NCBI RefSeq assembly: GCF_017052465.1
Contig: NZ_JAFHKT010000102.1
Location: forward strand, 1-52,168
Source: Arthrobacter pascens
GTDB lineage: Bacteria > Actinomycetota > Actinomycetes > Actinomycetales > Micrococcaceae
Direction: 5' to 3'
Length of the DNA: 52,168 nt
Shown in pieces: positions 35,476 through 45,261 of the stretch. Made by a program: the position numbers and the translations under genes. The notes under the pieces were generated by a model, which was given only the letters and a program-made list of their open reading frames with translations, had not been told where the DNA came from and did no database searches. Numbering within the stretch: the first letter of the stretch is position 1; every line of letters starts with the position of its first letter.

Positions 35476-36105
35476 CGGTAGCTATACGCCGGATGGTTGG
35501 TTCGGAGTTTGAAGGGACGTTGGCCACGTTCGCATTCGATCAGTCCCATTAGGTCACCTGGTTCCCCCACCGGCAATAGCCCTGCTTGCTGAATTTCCAG
35601 ACACCCCGCAGGGCCGGTCCGGGAGAGGCCTGTGATTCAGGCTGCATATCTGACCCGTTCAGGCAGTGTCTCAATATGATCCAACCAGCCGTCCCCCAGG
35701 CCCAGCTGCGCCACCACCGCGAATGACTATGTGAAGCGAGCGTCCAGCTTTGGGTGCCCATCTTTCGGATGCGTCTCCAAGCCACCGAGGAGGCAGTGAC
35801 ACACCGGCCCATTCAGGAAGGTAGGAAACCAGGGCGTACTTTATTGGGGCGCGAACTCCGGGGGACACGTGCGTGACGGTTATTCCGGCACTGTCGGCCC
35901 TCACAGAGCCGGCCAATGCCACACCTATTCAAAGAGAACATACGATGCATCAGTGGTGCGACCGTCCCCTGAAGAGGTTGCAACTCTGTCCGGGGCCGGG
36001 GGCAGCATGGGCGTCTGATTTGATTACGGACATAACGAACACCCCGGCCGAGGCTGAGAAACGGGGACGAATTGCCTCTTCTTGAATTCCCAGCGGGCGG
36101 CGGTC
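35476..36105. other. Stretch of degraded sequence, no supported gene
   Basis: Short minus-strand frames such as the one at 35671-35922 (HVSPGVRAPIKYALVSYLPE, then WAGVSLPPRWLGDASERWAP) look partly coding but have no start signal and break up. I cannot assign a family. The right end is the 3' region of the CBS-domain gene. Confidence 0.35.
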
Positions 36106-36822
36106 TCATAGGTCCGCAGCGAGATCGGTGTTAGTAAGCCAGCCGATGACGGGGTTCTTCCTCGCCCCTCCAGCAGTCACAAAGACGTCGTGGCATTCTG
36201 GAATTGAACTCATTGTCCTGCGCGCCTCCGCAATAACGGCGTTGGGTCCTACGACGCCAATAGCTTTGATGCGTCTTTCTAATGTCGGGTTCAGCAGCAG
36301 TTCATGGATCGTTTGCGTTAGCGCCTCCGGCGCCTCGTACGTCTCCAGAGTTGCAGCGAATGCGTCAATGGTTGATTTGTGGACGACAAAGGTGACGGCA
36401 CCCGATTCGTCGAGGATCGGAATGCGGGAGACGCCAGCTGAAACCATCCTCGTGTAAAGGTCAGCAAGTGGCACAGACTCTGCCGGTGTCGACGCCGGCA
36501 AATTATGGGAAATTATTCGTGCCTTGGGAATCATTACCTCGGAGACCGGCGTTGTGGGCTTGAGTCCAAGCAGGCGTTGGGTGCTCTCCGTGGCTGCTAC
36601 GAGATTTTCCCGTGCGAAGTAGAACGCCAGAATTGTTCCCACCCACGTGCCAAACAAGGGGAGGATCGAAGCGAATACGAGCCGTGCCATCTCTGGCCGA
36701 TTGGCATCGCTGGCTAGCCATATTGCTACACCCGACACAATAATAATGCCAGCGATGCCAAAAATTAGGACGTTTCGTGCCAGGTCGTCTCGTGTCTTGG
36801 CCAGTCCGTGGAGCGCGGCCAT
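36106..36822 (-). CDS. Membrane protein with two TM helices and CBS-domain pair
   Basis: A 238-residue protein from the ATG at 36822. Residues about 17-37 (NVLIFGIAGIIIVSGVAIWL) and 47-70 (LVFASILPLFGTWVGTILAF) are membrane helices. The cytosolic remainder holds a CBS-type region: VSEVMIPKARIISHNLPAST, SRIPILDESGAVTFVVHKST, and a second half NAVIAEARRTMSSIPECHDV, NPVIGWLTNTDLAAD. CBS pairs bind adenine nucleotides, so this may be a nucleotide-gated membrane sensor. Its promoter (36963-36995) has the SARP-type repeats, and it is divergent from the KAP NTPase gene, which has the same operator. Confidence 0.75.
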   Translation of the reverse strand: MAALHGLAKTRDDLARNVLIFGIAGIIIVSGVAIWLASDANRPEMARLVFASILPLFGTWVGTILAFYFARENLVAATESTQRLLGLKPTTPVSEVMIPKARIISHNLPASTPAESVPLADLYTRMVSAGVSRIPILDESGAVTFVVHKSTIDAFAATLETYEAPEALTQTIHELLLNPTLERRIKAIGVVGPNAVIAEARRTMSSIPECHDVFVTAGGARKNPVIGWLTNTDLAADL

Positions 36823-36962
36823 CCTAGGAATCCGCCTGACAGCTGGTGTTCGCGTTCACGCTCGATCGTTCCTTCCGTTAGTTGAATACTCATCTTTTGC
36901 ACATCTGCCAGAAATTTTGGAGCCAATATCTCTGCGGACCTTTAAGTGTGGCGAGTATTCGC

Positions 36963-36995
36963 ACTCTAGTTTGTATGCGTTACTCGGGCGTTACG
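36963..36995 (-). promoter_or_regulatory. SARP-type operator/promoter of the CBS membrane protein gene
   Basis: The plus strand shows CGTTACT at 36978-36984 and CGTTACG at 36989-36995, i.e. the AGTAACG heptamer twice on the minus strand with an 11-bp period. After nine bases comes TAGAGT (36968-36963), a TAnnnT -10 box. Transcription would start near 36956, about 135 bases before the ATG at 36822. Confidence 0.7.
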
Positions 36996-37551
36996 CGCCT
37001 GACGGGAGCCAGTGGAGATTGGACCTATTTGCACTGCCGGAACCGCGCTGGCCCGGCACCGGATCTCATTGTATTTCTTGAGATGAAACGGTCTCACCGA
37101 CGTTAATTAGGACGCCCCCGGAATTACCCCGCCATCTGCCCAGGACATATGCGGGCGCGGTCGCGTTCAGCGCACGCGACGCATACTGGAACAGCAGCAG
37201 CGATCGGCGCGCTACTCACGAGTAGGTCCCTCAGAGAATGGGGTCCTCGAACGCAGAGGATTATGCTGTTGATGCGGCCGTATGGGTTCCGCTTCATGAA
37301 GGGAGACCCGATGCAGTCGAGACGGGTTGGCGATTGTTCGGGAGGATATTACCCAATCGCACTTGTACAGGCCATTCCCCCCGACACTCCCCCAAGGTCC
37401 TCCAGAAACATTTAAGAGAATGACACACGAATTTGTACTGTGAACGTCCCTGACCTGTCGGCACGGAGCAAAACGCAACCCGAGAACCGTCACTTGGCAT
37501 TGCAGACGGCCCGTACCTCCAAACGGCAGGAGCCTTCTAGGGCAGACGGCC

Positions 37552-37584
37552 AGTAACGCACGGATAACGGCAGCGATTTAAAGT
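37552..37584 (+). promoter_or_regulatory. SARP-type operator/promoter of the KAP NTPase gene
   Basis: AGTAACG at 37552-37558 and GATAACG at 37563-37569 are 11 bp apart. Nine bases later comes TAAAGT (37579-37584). Repeat phase and gap equal those at 7957-7989 exactly, with the two heptamer variants in reversed order. Confidence 0.7.
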
Positions 37585-37910
37585 CAGTTCCAGGGGGAAT
37601 TGACCGAGGCCCGTTCATTACCTTCGTTGACAAACTCTGGAAAGTGAACCTGGAACGATGGGCCGGCGGGGAATGTGCGTTATAACCATCACGGAAGTCG
37701 GCCGTCCATTCTGCATCGCCGAGGTAGCGTCTGGCCACAATAAGCTGAACGCGGCAACTAGTGCAGAAGCATGGAGCGGCCTGATTTTGAACGGATGGCA
37801 CGGCCGAACGGGGGCGTGCCGGCAGCGACACGTGCCGGGATGTTGCCATGCTGCTTCCGCTGCAACTCGGGAGCGAAGTCTTAGATAAAAACAATCTCAT
37901 TGGAGGGGCA

Positions 37911-40646
37911 GTGTTGTCCGAAGCCTCTGAAATGCGTTGGTCCCCATCCGTACAAAAGGCCTTAGAGTGGGCGACTGGTTGCGCGGTGCAGCGGGGCGGA
38001 GAGCCCACTGTTACCGCGAACGAACTTTTCGTAGGGCTCCTACTAGCACATCCCGATTCAAAAGGAGAAGTTTGGCAGTTCCTAGACTATTTTGGTCTCA
38101 CCGCACGAGATCTCCTTCCCGACGACTACCCCATTATCGACAGCAAGGTCTTGCATGAGGCCGCCAATGTCGCACGCGCGCCCGAGCCCGACGATTTGGA
38201 TGCCGAAGTAACGTCAATCTTGTATGCCGCCGACAGCCGGGCAGGGGGCATGCCACAAGTTCTACACGTTCTGGGCGAACTTCTTTCGCTGGACCAGTGG
38301 CAGGAGCGGCTACAACCCGGGCTGACACGGTTCGGCATCGATGCGAGCGAGTTGGTGCGCGAATTCAATGACATCATTCCCTCTCCAGATAGCGCTGGCT
38401 CCAGCTCGAAGTTCAAAACTCCTGAAGAGATCAATCTGTTGAGCCCTAATCCGGCAGGCGAGCAGATTGGAAAATGGCTCTCACAAAAATTCCCAAGGCG
38501 ACCAGCGACATTGGGTTCCTTTTCCAACGACATGCCTGACCCAAGGGCCGACTTCATCGGAGTAAGTGAAGAGGCTGACGCCTTCGCGTACCTGATTGCG
38601 TCAAAGACGCTGGTACCACCGCTGGCAATCGGCCTGTTTGGAGATTGGGGCAGCGGCAAAAGCTTCCTGATGGCAAAAATCCGACAGCGAGTTAGCCAGC
38701 TAACAAGCCTGGCGGCGACGGGCGATAACTCCACATCGAAGGAGATCTGGACGAAGATCCTAGCGATCGATTTCAACGCATGGCAGTATGTCGAGACGGA
38801 CCTGTGGGCCGCATTGCTGTCCCGCATTTTTGACGAGCTTACGCCGCAGGCTCGGCGGAAACTAACAGAGCTAAACCGTCAGCAGCAAGAGCAGCGCGCA
38901 CTGCGCGACGAGAACTTTGGTGAGCAGCTTCGCGCGGAGACGGCGGTCGCCAATCTCCTAACAGCGAAGGTAAACCAAGAGCACGATGCACGCGTGGCGG
39001 CTGATTCGCTGGAGCGCGTCAAGCAGAAGGTGACTGCCCTGCAGGACGCCGCAATGCGAACGTCCTACGACGCACACGCTCGTTCGGCCGCGACCGCGGC
39101 GATGGTAGGTGGGCTTGGATCCCTTCTAGGGCCCCAAGTCACTAATGCCGTTGAACAAGCGCGCCGGCTCAAAGCCGCAGCCGACACTCCTGCTTGGCGT
39201 CAAAGCAAATTCTGGAGTCTGAGCCGCATCCTGGGTGTCAGCCTCACGTTGTTCATTATTCCCGTTGTCGTATTTGTCCTTGACCTGCGTGGGTTCAGTT
39301 TGCCCTCAGCGCTGTCCATCGCTCTAGGTGCCGGTGCGGCCTTACTCGTCGCATTCTTGCGCGCGACTGCTGTCTTCGCCGAGGGGCAGCAAACGGCCGC
39401 CCTCGATGCCGCTGCGAAAGTGGAGCGGGAAATGTCGAGCCACGTCAGGAAGGCCGAAGAACACCTGGCATCCAAACAGAAAGAGATTGAAGCCACGCGC
39501 AAAAAAATCAGCGAAGAACGGCAGAAGGCTGCTGGTGCGGCGGCAAGAGGCCTCGACCTCGCCACAATACGCGCCCGTCTCAACCCTGGGACGGTTTATG
39601 CCAACTTCTTGTCCGGCCGGTACACCAGCGATGATTACCGCAAGAGGCTAGGGATCGTAACTACTATCAGCGATGATCTGGAAACGCTGTCGAGCCTCAT
39701 CGCAGAATACAACAACAGCCCCATGGCCCATCAACCCGATGGTCCACCCAACCGTATCGTCCTCTACATTGACGACCTCGACCGCTGCCCTCCCCAACGG
39801 GTCGTCGAGGTACTCGAAGCCGTCCATCTGTTGTTGGCATTCCCTTTGTTCGTTGTCGTCGTCGCCGTCGACACGCGGTGGCTAAAGGCCGCTCTGTCAC
39901 GGGCAGTGCCCATCCTTCAAGAAAAGGCAGATTCAGCCATCCATGCTCCAACCCCTACGGACTATCTAGAGAAGATCTTCCAGATCCCGTTCTGGGTCGA
40001 GCATCTCGACGAGGCCGGCCGCCATCGGCTCGTGCGAGGTCTCCTTCTTCCGTCAGTCGCTCAGTCGAACGCTAGCCGTCCGCCCTCGCAGAATAGCCTC
40101 ACCTCACTGCAGGTTGGTCCGGACGAGGAGGGGGTCGCCAGGACGATGCTGGCGGTGCACGGACCTTGGCTCGACAGGGAAGCACAGAATTTCTCGATCA
40201 CGGCTGGCGAATTGGCTTTCATCGAGGCGCTGAACCCTCTTATTTCTGGCACGCCAAGGCAGGTCAAGCGATTCGTTAATGTGTGCAAGTTGCTGTTAGC
40301 CATGTCGCCGCCCTTGGACGGCGGTGCTGTTCTGCCTACAGAGCGCACTGCCGCTTGTTTCATGGCAGCGCTACACCAGTCGATGCCAGACTTTGCAGAG
40401 CATCTCGCGGCCGAGGCGACCTCCTCGATACCCGGTGCGACCCTCGAGACAATTTTGTCTGACCCTAGCCTTCAGGGCTCGGAGATAGAGGTTCATCGGC
40501 AGCGCGTCCAGGAGTGGCTTGCGGGTTCGTCTGCCTCATTCCAGCCGATTGCCGAACGGTTTGGCTCGGCCCACGCCTCGATGATCCTTAAGAGGTGGGA
40601 AGTCATCAAGCGGATGCGCTTTGAGGACACCGAGAGGATTCGTTAA
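37911..40646 (+). CDS. KAP-family P-loop NTPase with Clp-N-like N-terminus and two membrane helices
   Basis: About 911 residues from a GTG at 37911, or 910 from the adjacent TTG at 37914, both just after TGGAGGGG. An ATG at 37848 lacks such a site. Residues about 10-75 resemble a Clp-N-like helical repeat (VQKALEWATGCAVQRGG, ELFVGLLLAHPDSKG). The NTPase domain begins with Walker A, GLFGDWGSGKSFL (about 241-253). A coiled coil comes next (about 322-400, AELNRQQQEQRALRDE-like). Two membrane helices follow (about 440-458 LGVSLTLFIIPVVVFVLDL and 466-486), then a second coiled coil. Walker B is VLYIDDLDRCPP (about 615-625), followed by VVVVAVDTRWL. That interruption by a membrane hairpin is diagnostic of KAP NTPases, which act at the membrane in immunity and signalling. 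It is SARP-controlled like its divergent CBS neighbour, so the two probably work together. Confidence 0.9.
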   Translation: MLSEASEMRWSPSVQKALEWATGCAVQRGGEPTVTANELFVGLLLAHPDSKGEVWQFLDYFGLTARDLLPDDYPIIDSKVLHEAANVARAPEPDDLDAEVTSILYAADSRAGGMPQVLHVLGELLSLDQWQERLQPGLTRFGIDASELVREFNDIIPSPDSAGSSSKFKTPEEINLLSPNPAGEQIGKWLSQKFPRRPATLGSFSNDMPDPRADFIGVSEEADAFAYLIASKTLVPPLAIGLFGDWGSGKSFLMAKIRQRVSQLTSLAATGDNSTSKEIWTKILAIDFNAWQYVETDLWAALLSRIFDELTPQARRKLTELNRQQQEQRALRDENFGEQLRAETAVANLLTAKVNQEHDARVAADSLERVKQKVTALQDAAMRTSYDAHARSAATAAMVGGLGSLLGPQVTNAVEQARRLKAAADTPAWRQSKFWSLSRILGVSLTLFIIPVVVFVLDLRGFSLPSALSIALGAGAALLVAFLRATAVFAEGQQTAALDAAAKVEREMSSHVRKAEEHLASKQKEIEATRKKISEERQKAAGAAARGLDLATIRARLNPGTVYANFLSGRYTSDDYRKRLGIVTTISDDLETLSSLIAEYNNSPMAHQPDGPPNRIVLYIDDLDRCPPQRVVEVLEAVHLLLAFPLFVVVVAVDTRWLKAALSRAVPILQEKADSAIHAPTPTDYLEKIFQIPFWVEHLDEAGRHRLVRGLLLPSVAQSNASRPPSQNSLTSLQVGPDEEGVARTMLAVHGPWLDREAQNFSITAGELAFIEALNPLISGTPRQVKRFVNVCKLLLAMSPPLDGGAVLPTERTAACFMAALHQSMPDFAEHLAAEATSSIPGATLETILSDPSLQGSEIEVHRQRVQEWLAGSSASFQPIAERFGSAHASMILKRWEVIKRMRFEDTERIR

Positions 40647-41450
40647 AGCGTGTTATCGCCCGGATGTCGTCGCGGGGATCGGAAGAGGATTCTCAGGGGG
40701 AAGCGTCTCTCGCCGAAAGACACTGCCCCGACCTGCAATATTAGGGCGATCAGGCGAAGGAGGCCGAAGGTATCGTTGCCGTTGACCAGTTTTCCGGTGC
40801 AGGATGAGTTCCGTTTGTTGGCACCCGGTTCAAATGGCCTTTTGATTAGTACTCAAGCAGTTTGAAGCTCCTGACTTGGCGTCGCGGCTCCACCAATCAG
40901 ACCCTAATGCTTTGCTACCAAGCTTTCACCAAGAACTTCCGGTTATCGGGCTGGTCGACGATGAAGAGGGGGTTCGCTTCGATTTCATTCGAGATGTCCG
41001 GTAGCCCTATTTTGCCCGAGACGATGTCCCAACATTTCAACTCAACGCGGTGAACGGGAGCCCCCTTATGGCTTTCGGGACCAAGTCGCGACCAATTTAT
41101 AGCTTCTGCAGCGGTGCGGGGCCAAGGTCGAACAGGTGGTCTGTTCATTCCTCTCGGCCGGATCGCATGGTTACCCGCGCCCCAGCGCTCGGGAAACTAT
41201 TACTTACGGCCGCACTAAGTACTACAGTCGCGTTTATGGAGTGTGGTTATCCAAGCGCCCCGGCGTCACGCCCTCGCCACCCCAAACTGACGAGTGGCTT
41301 GCTTCAGAGCCAAGATGTTGAGTCGAAGAAGGTAGCCACAGCAGGTGCGACGGTGGTCCGCCAACCGAAACAAGTGTCCAAGATGATGAACACCGTCCCG
41401 GTGGCGGCGACGGATGGCGGTATGTTGGCCACTCACCCTTGGGAGACCGG
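40647..41450. other. Degraded stretch with a minus-strand gene fragment
   Basis: No intact gene. A minus-strand frame at 40915-41148 reads EAINWSRLGPESHKGAPVHR, VELKCWDIVSGKIGLPDISN and PLFIVDQPDNRKFLVKAW before a stop. That looks like the C-terminal end of a lost protein that I cannot assign. The remaining frames are unconvincing. Confidence 0.35.
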
Positions 41451-42233
41451 TCACTGCAGCAACACGGACCACGTGCGGGGACCTACGATACCGTCAGGAA
41501 CAAGAGAGTTGTCCCGCTGAAAGTCCCTGACCGCGGAGTCGGTATCCATGCCGAAGAGACCGTCGACTTGGCCTTCAGGGAATCCCAGAGCGCGTTGGAT
41601 GAACTTCACGTCCTCGCCGGCTGAACCACTGCGGAGTTTGCGTTGCCCGGGATTGGCGTCGGTGACGTACGCCTCGAAGCCGTCAGATTCTGAGGGAGGG
41701 GTAAATCCACCATTGCTTATGACCTGCCCTGAGGCCGGGAAACTTGTCCGTGCTGCAACTGTCAAGGCGCGAGCATCCTGCGGTGTTCCAACAAACTCGT
41801 AGTGCATCGCATCAGGTCGTTCCCGGTACCATCCTCCCCAGTAGAAACTGTATTGCCACCACAACTCCGGCATCCAAAACGGCATATCCGTGACAAGCTC
41901 GTCCTGATGAGGGTTAGTGCGCCAGTTGATGTCGACGGCTAGACCCCAGGAGTGGTTTGAGGGGCGGTCCGTTCCGCGGATGGGCCGGCAGACAAAGCCA
42001 CCCGTATGGTCGGGGTCGATGTCATAGCCGCGGCGTTCGGTCTCGGCCATGAGAAGTGCTACGAGTTCGGCAATCTCCTTCCTTAGGGGTATTCGCAAAC
42101 CGTCGGGACGGGTCACCGTCACTTGTGTGTCTTGCTGGCAATTCGGCCACCCTGGACCCCAACCGCGTCCTTCTGCTCCGTTCACCCGGACGCCCTCCGG
42201 CCGGGGCGGGAAATCTGTGAGATTAGACATCAT
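41451..42233 (-). CDS. M15-type D-Ala-D-Ala carboxypeptidase/endopeptidase with PGBD
   Basis: About 260 residues (ATG at 42233, or the adjacent ATG at 42230; GGGGA lies just upstream). Residues about 35-150 are an M15/VanY-like zinc peptidase with SNHSWGLAVDIN (His94, Asp101) and DAMHYEF (His144) as the three zinc ligands. Residues about 200-260 are a PGBD_1 domain: LRSGSAGEDVKFIQRALGFP, VDGLFGMDTDSAVRDFQRDN, VPDGIVGPRTWSVL. It should cleave peptide stems of peptidoglycan. No signal peptide is visible, so release would need lysis, a holin, or another delivery route. It is the first of several wall-active genes on this strand. Confidence 0.85.
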   Translation of the reverse strand: MMSNLTDFPPRPEGVRVNGAEGRGWGPGWPNCQQDTQVTVTRPDGLRIPLRKEIAELVALLMAETERRGYDIDPDHTGGFVCRPIRGTDRPSNHSWGLAVDINWRTNPHQDELVTDMPFWMPELWWQYSFYWGGWYRERPDAMHYEFVGTPQDARALTVAARTSFPASGQVISNGGFTPPSESDGFEAYVTDANPGQRKLRSGSAGEDVKFIQRALGFPEGQVDGLFGMDTDSAVRDFQRDNSLVPDGIVGPRTWSVLLQ

Positions 42234-42447
42234 CTTCCCCTACTTCGTTCTTGTCATAAACCCAGCCGTCCCTCTCGTCGCTGTCGTCTATGTCATCGGG
42301 TGTGAAGGCCACGATTGTGTAAGGAACGGATTCCATTGTTTCTCCCATCAATAGGTCACAACATGTTGAACTGCGTTTTCGAAGGCACGGCCGGAACTCA
42401 CGGCGGCGGCCTCTGTTGGGAATGGGAAAACCCCTGCAAAAAATTGC

Positions 42448-43000
42448 TCATGATGTCCACAGGACTTCCCAGGTGATGGGACCCACATGGCCGTCTACAG
42501 TCAGGCCATGTCGACGCTGGAAGGCGCGTATCGCTGCATCCGTCTCGGGTCCCGACGACACCGTTGATCGTGATAGCTGGGTCCAGTGAGCCCAATCGGG
42601 TCTGGATCGCGAGGATGTTGACCCGGTCCCCATCCGTTACCCCGTCGTGCACGGTCGGTCCGGCCTCAAGGCCGAAGGCGTGCCCGTCCGGGAGTGGAAA
42701 AGCCCTCGGATCATTGAAAGTAGGATTGGCTGCCGGCGACGCTGACGGTTGGGCGTCTGCCGGGGTGGGTGGATCCGCCCAGGTGAGGGGAGGATCAGGA
42801 TTCGGCGACAATGGCACGCGCCGGATCCGATATGCCAAAACGACAACACCGTCGAACGTGGCCTCTTGGACGACGGATGTGCTGGCGGGCGCGGGATTTG
42901 AAGGACTTGTGGGGTGGGTGCCGGGATGGGCGACACTCGCGGACGCGGTAGCGGAAATACTACCGAGCCCGGGAGGACTACACCCACTGGTTTTGAAAAA
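42448..43000 (-). pseudogene. Frameshifted PGBD protein
   Basis: One frame carries VQEATFDGVVVLAYRIRRVP, a Pro-rich stretch, then FPLPDGHAFGLEAGPTVHDG, DRVNILAIQTRLG and ITINGVVG. At about 42550 one extra base shifts the reading, and the PGBD ends in the other frame with PETDAAIRAFQRRHGLTVDG, HVGPITWEVLWTS and a TGA at 42448. Removing a single base restores a complete domain. Its LPxGHxFG...HDG block also occurs in the fragment at 45617-46045, so the two are related. The start is uncertain. Confidence 0.65.
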
Positions 43001-43004
43001 CGAG

Positions 43005-43865
43005 CTAGACGCGGGGAACAATGTATCCCAGCGCCGCCCAGGTGAGTTGCCCGACGACGCCATCATTGGTCAATTCATCGCTGCTCTGGAAGGAACGGAC
43101 GGCTGCGTCAGTTGGCTCGTCGAACTGGCCGCTCTGTTCACCAACATAAAAGCCTAAATATGCCAAGAAGCGCTGTAGAGATGCTACATCTTCACCCGCA
43201 TCACTCATACGTAAAGTAGGCCGCTGTGAGCCGATTTCGATGTAAAGCACGGAAGGATCCGCTCTTTGAGACACCGAGTAAGAAGCATTTCTAAATAGGC
43301 CGCGATTCACTGCGTTGCGCTTTATCAACCATGCATTTGACATGTCACATTTTGCCGCGGCGTCAAGCCAGTTCATAGTGGAACAGGCTTGACGGAAGCT
43401 TGGCCATTTGCCGCCCTGCCCAAATGCGGGCCCCATGGCCCAGGCCATGCTGAGAAGGCCCAATTGAGCGTCCGCTGGCCATTCGTCCAATGTGCCGAAT
43501 TCCGCTGTTTCTTTGAGTTTTGACTCGAAGGAGAGTAACCTGTTTTTGGTCAGCTCGGCGCACCCCTCCCTGTTGATACGCAGGTTGGTCGAAGGTTCGT
43601 ACTCCCAGGCGCGGCCAGTGTGCTCGCTATCGGATTTCACCGCACGCCATTCCGTGGCAATTTGGTCCGTAGATGCCTGGTTGTTGTCGTTCCTCAGATA
43701 AAACGGAGCTCCCTCATCGGATAGAGAGATTGCTGCATCTTCACTATCAATCAAGTGACCCAACCCAATTGTTACTTTACCCAAGATGTCCTGATACATC
43801 CACAGGACTTGCCCTTCCAATGGTTCAGTAAAGCTATAAAAATTCTCACTGACTTGATCCCACAT
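43005..43865 (-). CDS. GH24-type lysozyme with peptidoglycan-binding domain
   Basis: A 286-residue protein; the ATG at 43865 follows AGGAGG by nine bases. The N-terminal domain has the T4-lysozyme catalytic spacing: Glu17 (PLEGQV), Asp26 (YQDILG) and Thr32 (VTIGLGH), i.e. 9 and 6 residues apart as in T4 lysozyme. LDEWPADAQLGLLSMAWAMG follows in the helical lobe. Residues about 215-283 are a PGBD_1 domain: LRMSDAGEDVASLQRFLAYL, DAAVRSFQSSDELTNDGVVG, QLTWAAL. It should cleave glycan strands. No signal peptide. The AT-rich sequence just upstream (43900-43925) makes this gene stand out from its GC-rich surroundings. Confidence 0.8.
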   Translation of the reverse strand: MWDQVSENFYSFTEPLEGQVLWMYQDILGKVTIGLGHLIDSEDAAISLSDEGAPFYLRNDNNQASTDQIATEWRAVKSDSEHTGRAWEYEPSTNLRINREGCAELTKNRLLSFESKLKETAEFGTLDEWPADAQLGLLSMAWAMGPAFGQGGKWPSFRQACSTMNWLDAAAKCDMSNAWLIKRNAVNRGLFRNASYSVSQRADPSVLYIEIGSQRPTLRMSDAGEDVASLQRFLAYLGFYVGEQSGQFDEPTDAAVRSFQSSDELTNDGVVGQLTWAALGYIVPRV

Positions 43866-43899
43866 TATCGGCTACCTCCTATTTCCTCGCTAGATAGTC

Positions 43900-43925
43900 G
43901 CGCGCCTGATAATTTATAATAGATA
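43900..43925 (-). promoter_or_regulatory. AT-rich promoter-like segment of the lysozyme gene
   Basis: The minus strand reads ATCTATTATAAATTATC, containing TATTAT and TATAAA, roughly 40-55 bases before the ATG at 43865. No clear -35 box at standard spacing and no SARP heptamer, so this gene seems to be outside the repeat-marked set. Confidence 0.35.
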
Positions 43926-44053
43926 TGTGGCGGCAGAAAATACTGCCCAATACTTTCTTCTTCGATCTAATGCTTATTTCGTGTTTATGCCTTTCCAAAG
44001 GAGTCCCGTTGGGACAGCTTGTCGGTCAGACAGGCCCGCTCCGATGGGCCGCA

Positions 44054-45151
44054 TCAGGTCTCATAGGTGAACAAAACGGCTTCGGTTGCGGCATCGACTT
44101 TGCTGACCGTTACCCACACCGATCCGCTGGTCAGTGGCGCTGGCACCGTTGCCGTGACTTGGGTGTCGTCGTCGATCCACCACGAGTTCGCTGGCACGTC
44201 CCCGAAGGCGACCCCGGTAGCAGATGTGAAGCCGGAACCGGATAGCACCACTTGCGATCCGGCGGCGGTGGTGTCCGGGCTGACGCTGGTCAGCGACAGC
44301 GAAGGGAAGGAAGGGGACTGGTCGTAGCTGAAGGCAACGGCTGCGCTCGTCGCATCTTGGGAGTTGACCGTCACCCACACCGACCCACTGGTTATAGGCT
44401 CGGGCACTATTGCGGTAATGTGCTGGTCGCCGGTCGTCGACCACGAGTCCGCCCACACCGGTCCGAAGGCCACTCCGGTGGCCATGGTGAAGCCGGAGCC
44501 CGACAGCTCCACCTGTGCGCCTGCCATTCCGGAGTCCGGGGAGATCGACCACAGCTGGAGGACTGCGGGTGTCGGCGTCGGTCTCCCGGAAAGCTCCTGT
44601 TGCACTCGCGGGATGATGTTGTCGATCAGCTGAGTGATGCGGACCTGGCCCGGGCAGACTTTACCCGTGGCGTTCGACCATTTTTCGCCGTTGGTTACTC
44701 GCCAGGGGTCGATGCCTTGTCGGTGATAGCCAATACCGCGGCGTCCCTGTGCGCTATCGGGGATGAGCTCGGCGGGGATCGAGTATTCCCTGCAGCACCA
44801 GAGGACCAGCGCTATGATGGCGTCCAATTGGGCCTGCGACCACGGGGTCGTTTCATTTCCGCCATCACTGGTCTCGATGCTGATCAGGCGCGCGTTGCCC
44901 TGCAGGTTGGCGTCGGCCTGGAAGTCGGTATCCACCCACTGGTAGATGACTCCGTCCTTGTCGAGGTCAGCGGGGCCGCCGATACCGAAGTGTGACTCAG
45001 TGCCCGCCCACCCCTTGTCCCTGAACATCGCCTCGGTGCCAGTCAAGAATCCGGCCATAGTATGTAGGCAGACGACGTCGTGCGCGGCCAGCCGGCTTCC
45101 CGGGTCGCCTGCAGCGAGCGGTCTCCATTCTGCAAAAGGGTAGAGCGCCAT
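44054..45151 (-). CDS. N-acetylmuramoyl-L-alanine amidase (Amidase_2/PGRP) with two IPT/TIG domains
   Basis: A 365-residue protein; the ATG at 45151 follows GAGG by eight bases. Residues about 20-175 form an Amidase_2 fold. Zinc ligands are His30 (VVCLHTMAG), His143 (GIGYHRQG) and Cys166 (GKVCPGQ), and SHFGIGG plus DGVIYQWVDTDFQA lie in between. Two similar TIG domains follow (about 200-280 and 283-365), each with SISPDSGMAGAQVELSGSGF- or SVSPDTTAAGSQVVLSGSGF-type openings and ending SGSVWVTV. It should cut the amide bond between MurNAc and the peptide. TIG domains also occur in the M6-like protein at 3824-7282. No signal peptide. Confidence 0.88.
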   Translation of the reverse strand: MALYPFAEWRPLAAGDPGSRLAAHDVVCLHTMAGFLTGTEAMFRDKGWAGTESHFGIGGPADLDKDGVIYQWVDTDFQADANLQGNARLISIETSDGGNETTPWSQAQLDAIIALVLWCCREYSIPAELIPDSAQGRRGIGYHRQGIDPWRVTNGEKWSNATGKVCPGQVRITQLIDNIIPRVQQELSGRPTPTPAVLQLWSISPDSGMAGAQVELSGSGFTMATGVAFGPVWADSWSTTGDQHITAIVPEPITSGSVWVTVNSQDATSAAVAFSYDQSPSFPSLSLTSVSPDTTAAGSQVVLSGSGFTSATGVAFGDVPANSWWIDDDTQVTATVPAPLTSGSVWVTVSKVDAATEAVLFTYET

Positions 45152-45261
45152 GAGATGTACCTCGAATTCAATTCAGGGCTGGATAAACGTGGACCGTACA
45201 GCGGCCAATGGATTTCGCGTAAAAATATCTCGATAAATGTTTTATGTGGTGATCTATTCGG

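Larger units (their letters stand above)
36823..37910. other. Divergent control region between CBS and KAP genes
   Basis: About 1.1 kb without a supported gene. It contains two SARP-type promoters facing outward (36963-36995 to the left, 37552-37584 to the right). The frames in the middle (about 37149-37500) show no motif. The KAP-side transcript would carry a leader of about 320 bases, long enough for additional control or a small decayed gene. Confidence 0.55.

Noticed and set aside
42564..43157. A 197-codon plus-strand frame opposite the PGBD remnant
   Set aside because: The minus strand carries clear domain motifs in this interval, so the plus-strand frame is its shadow.
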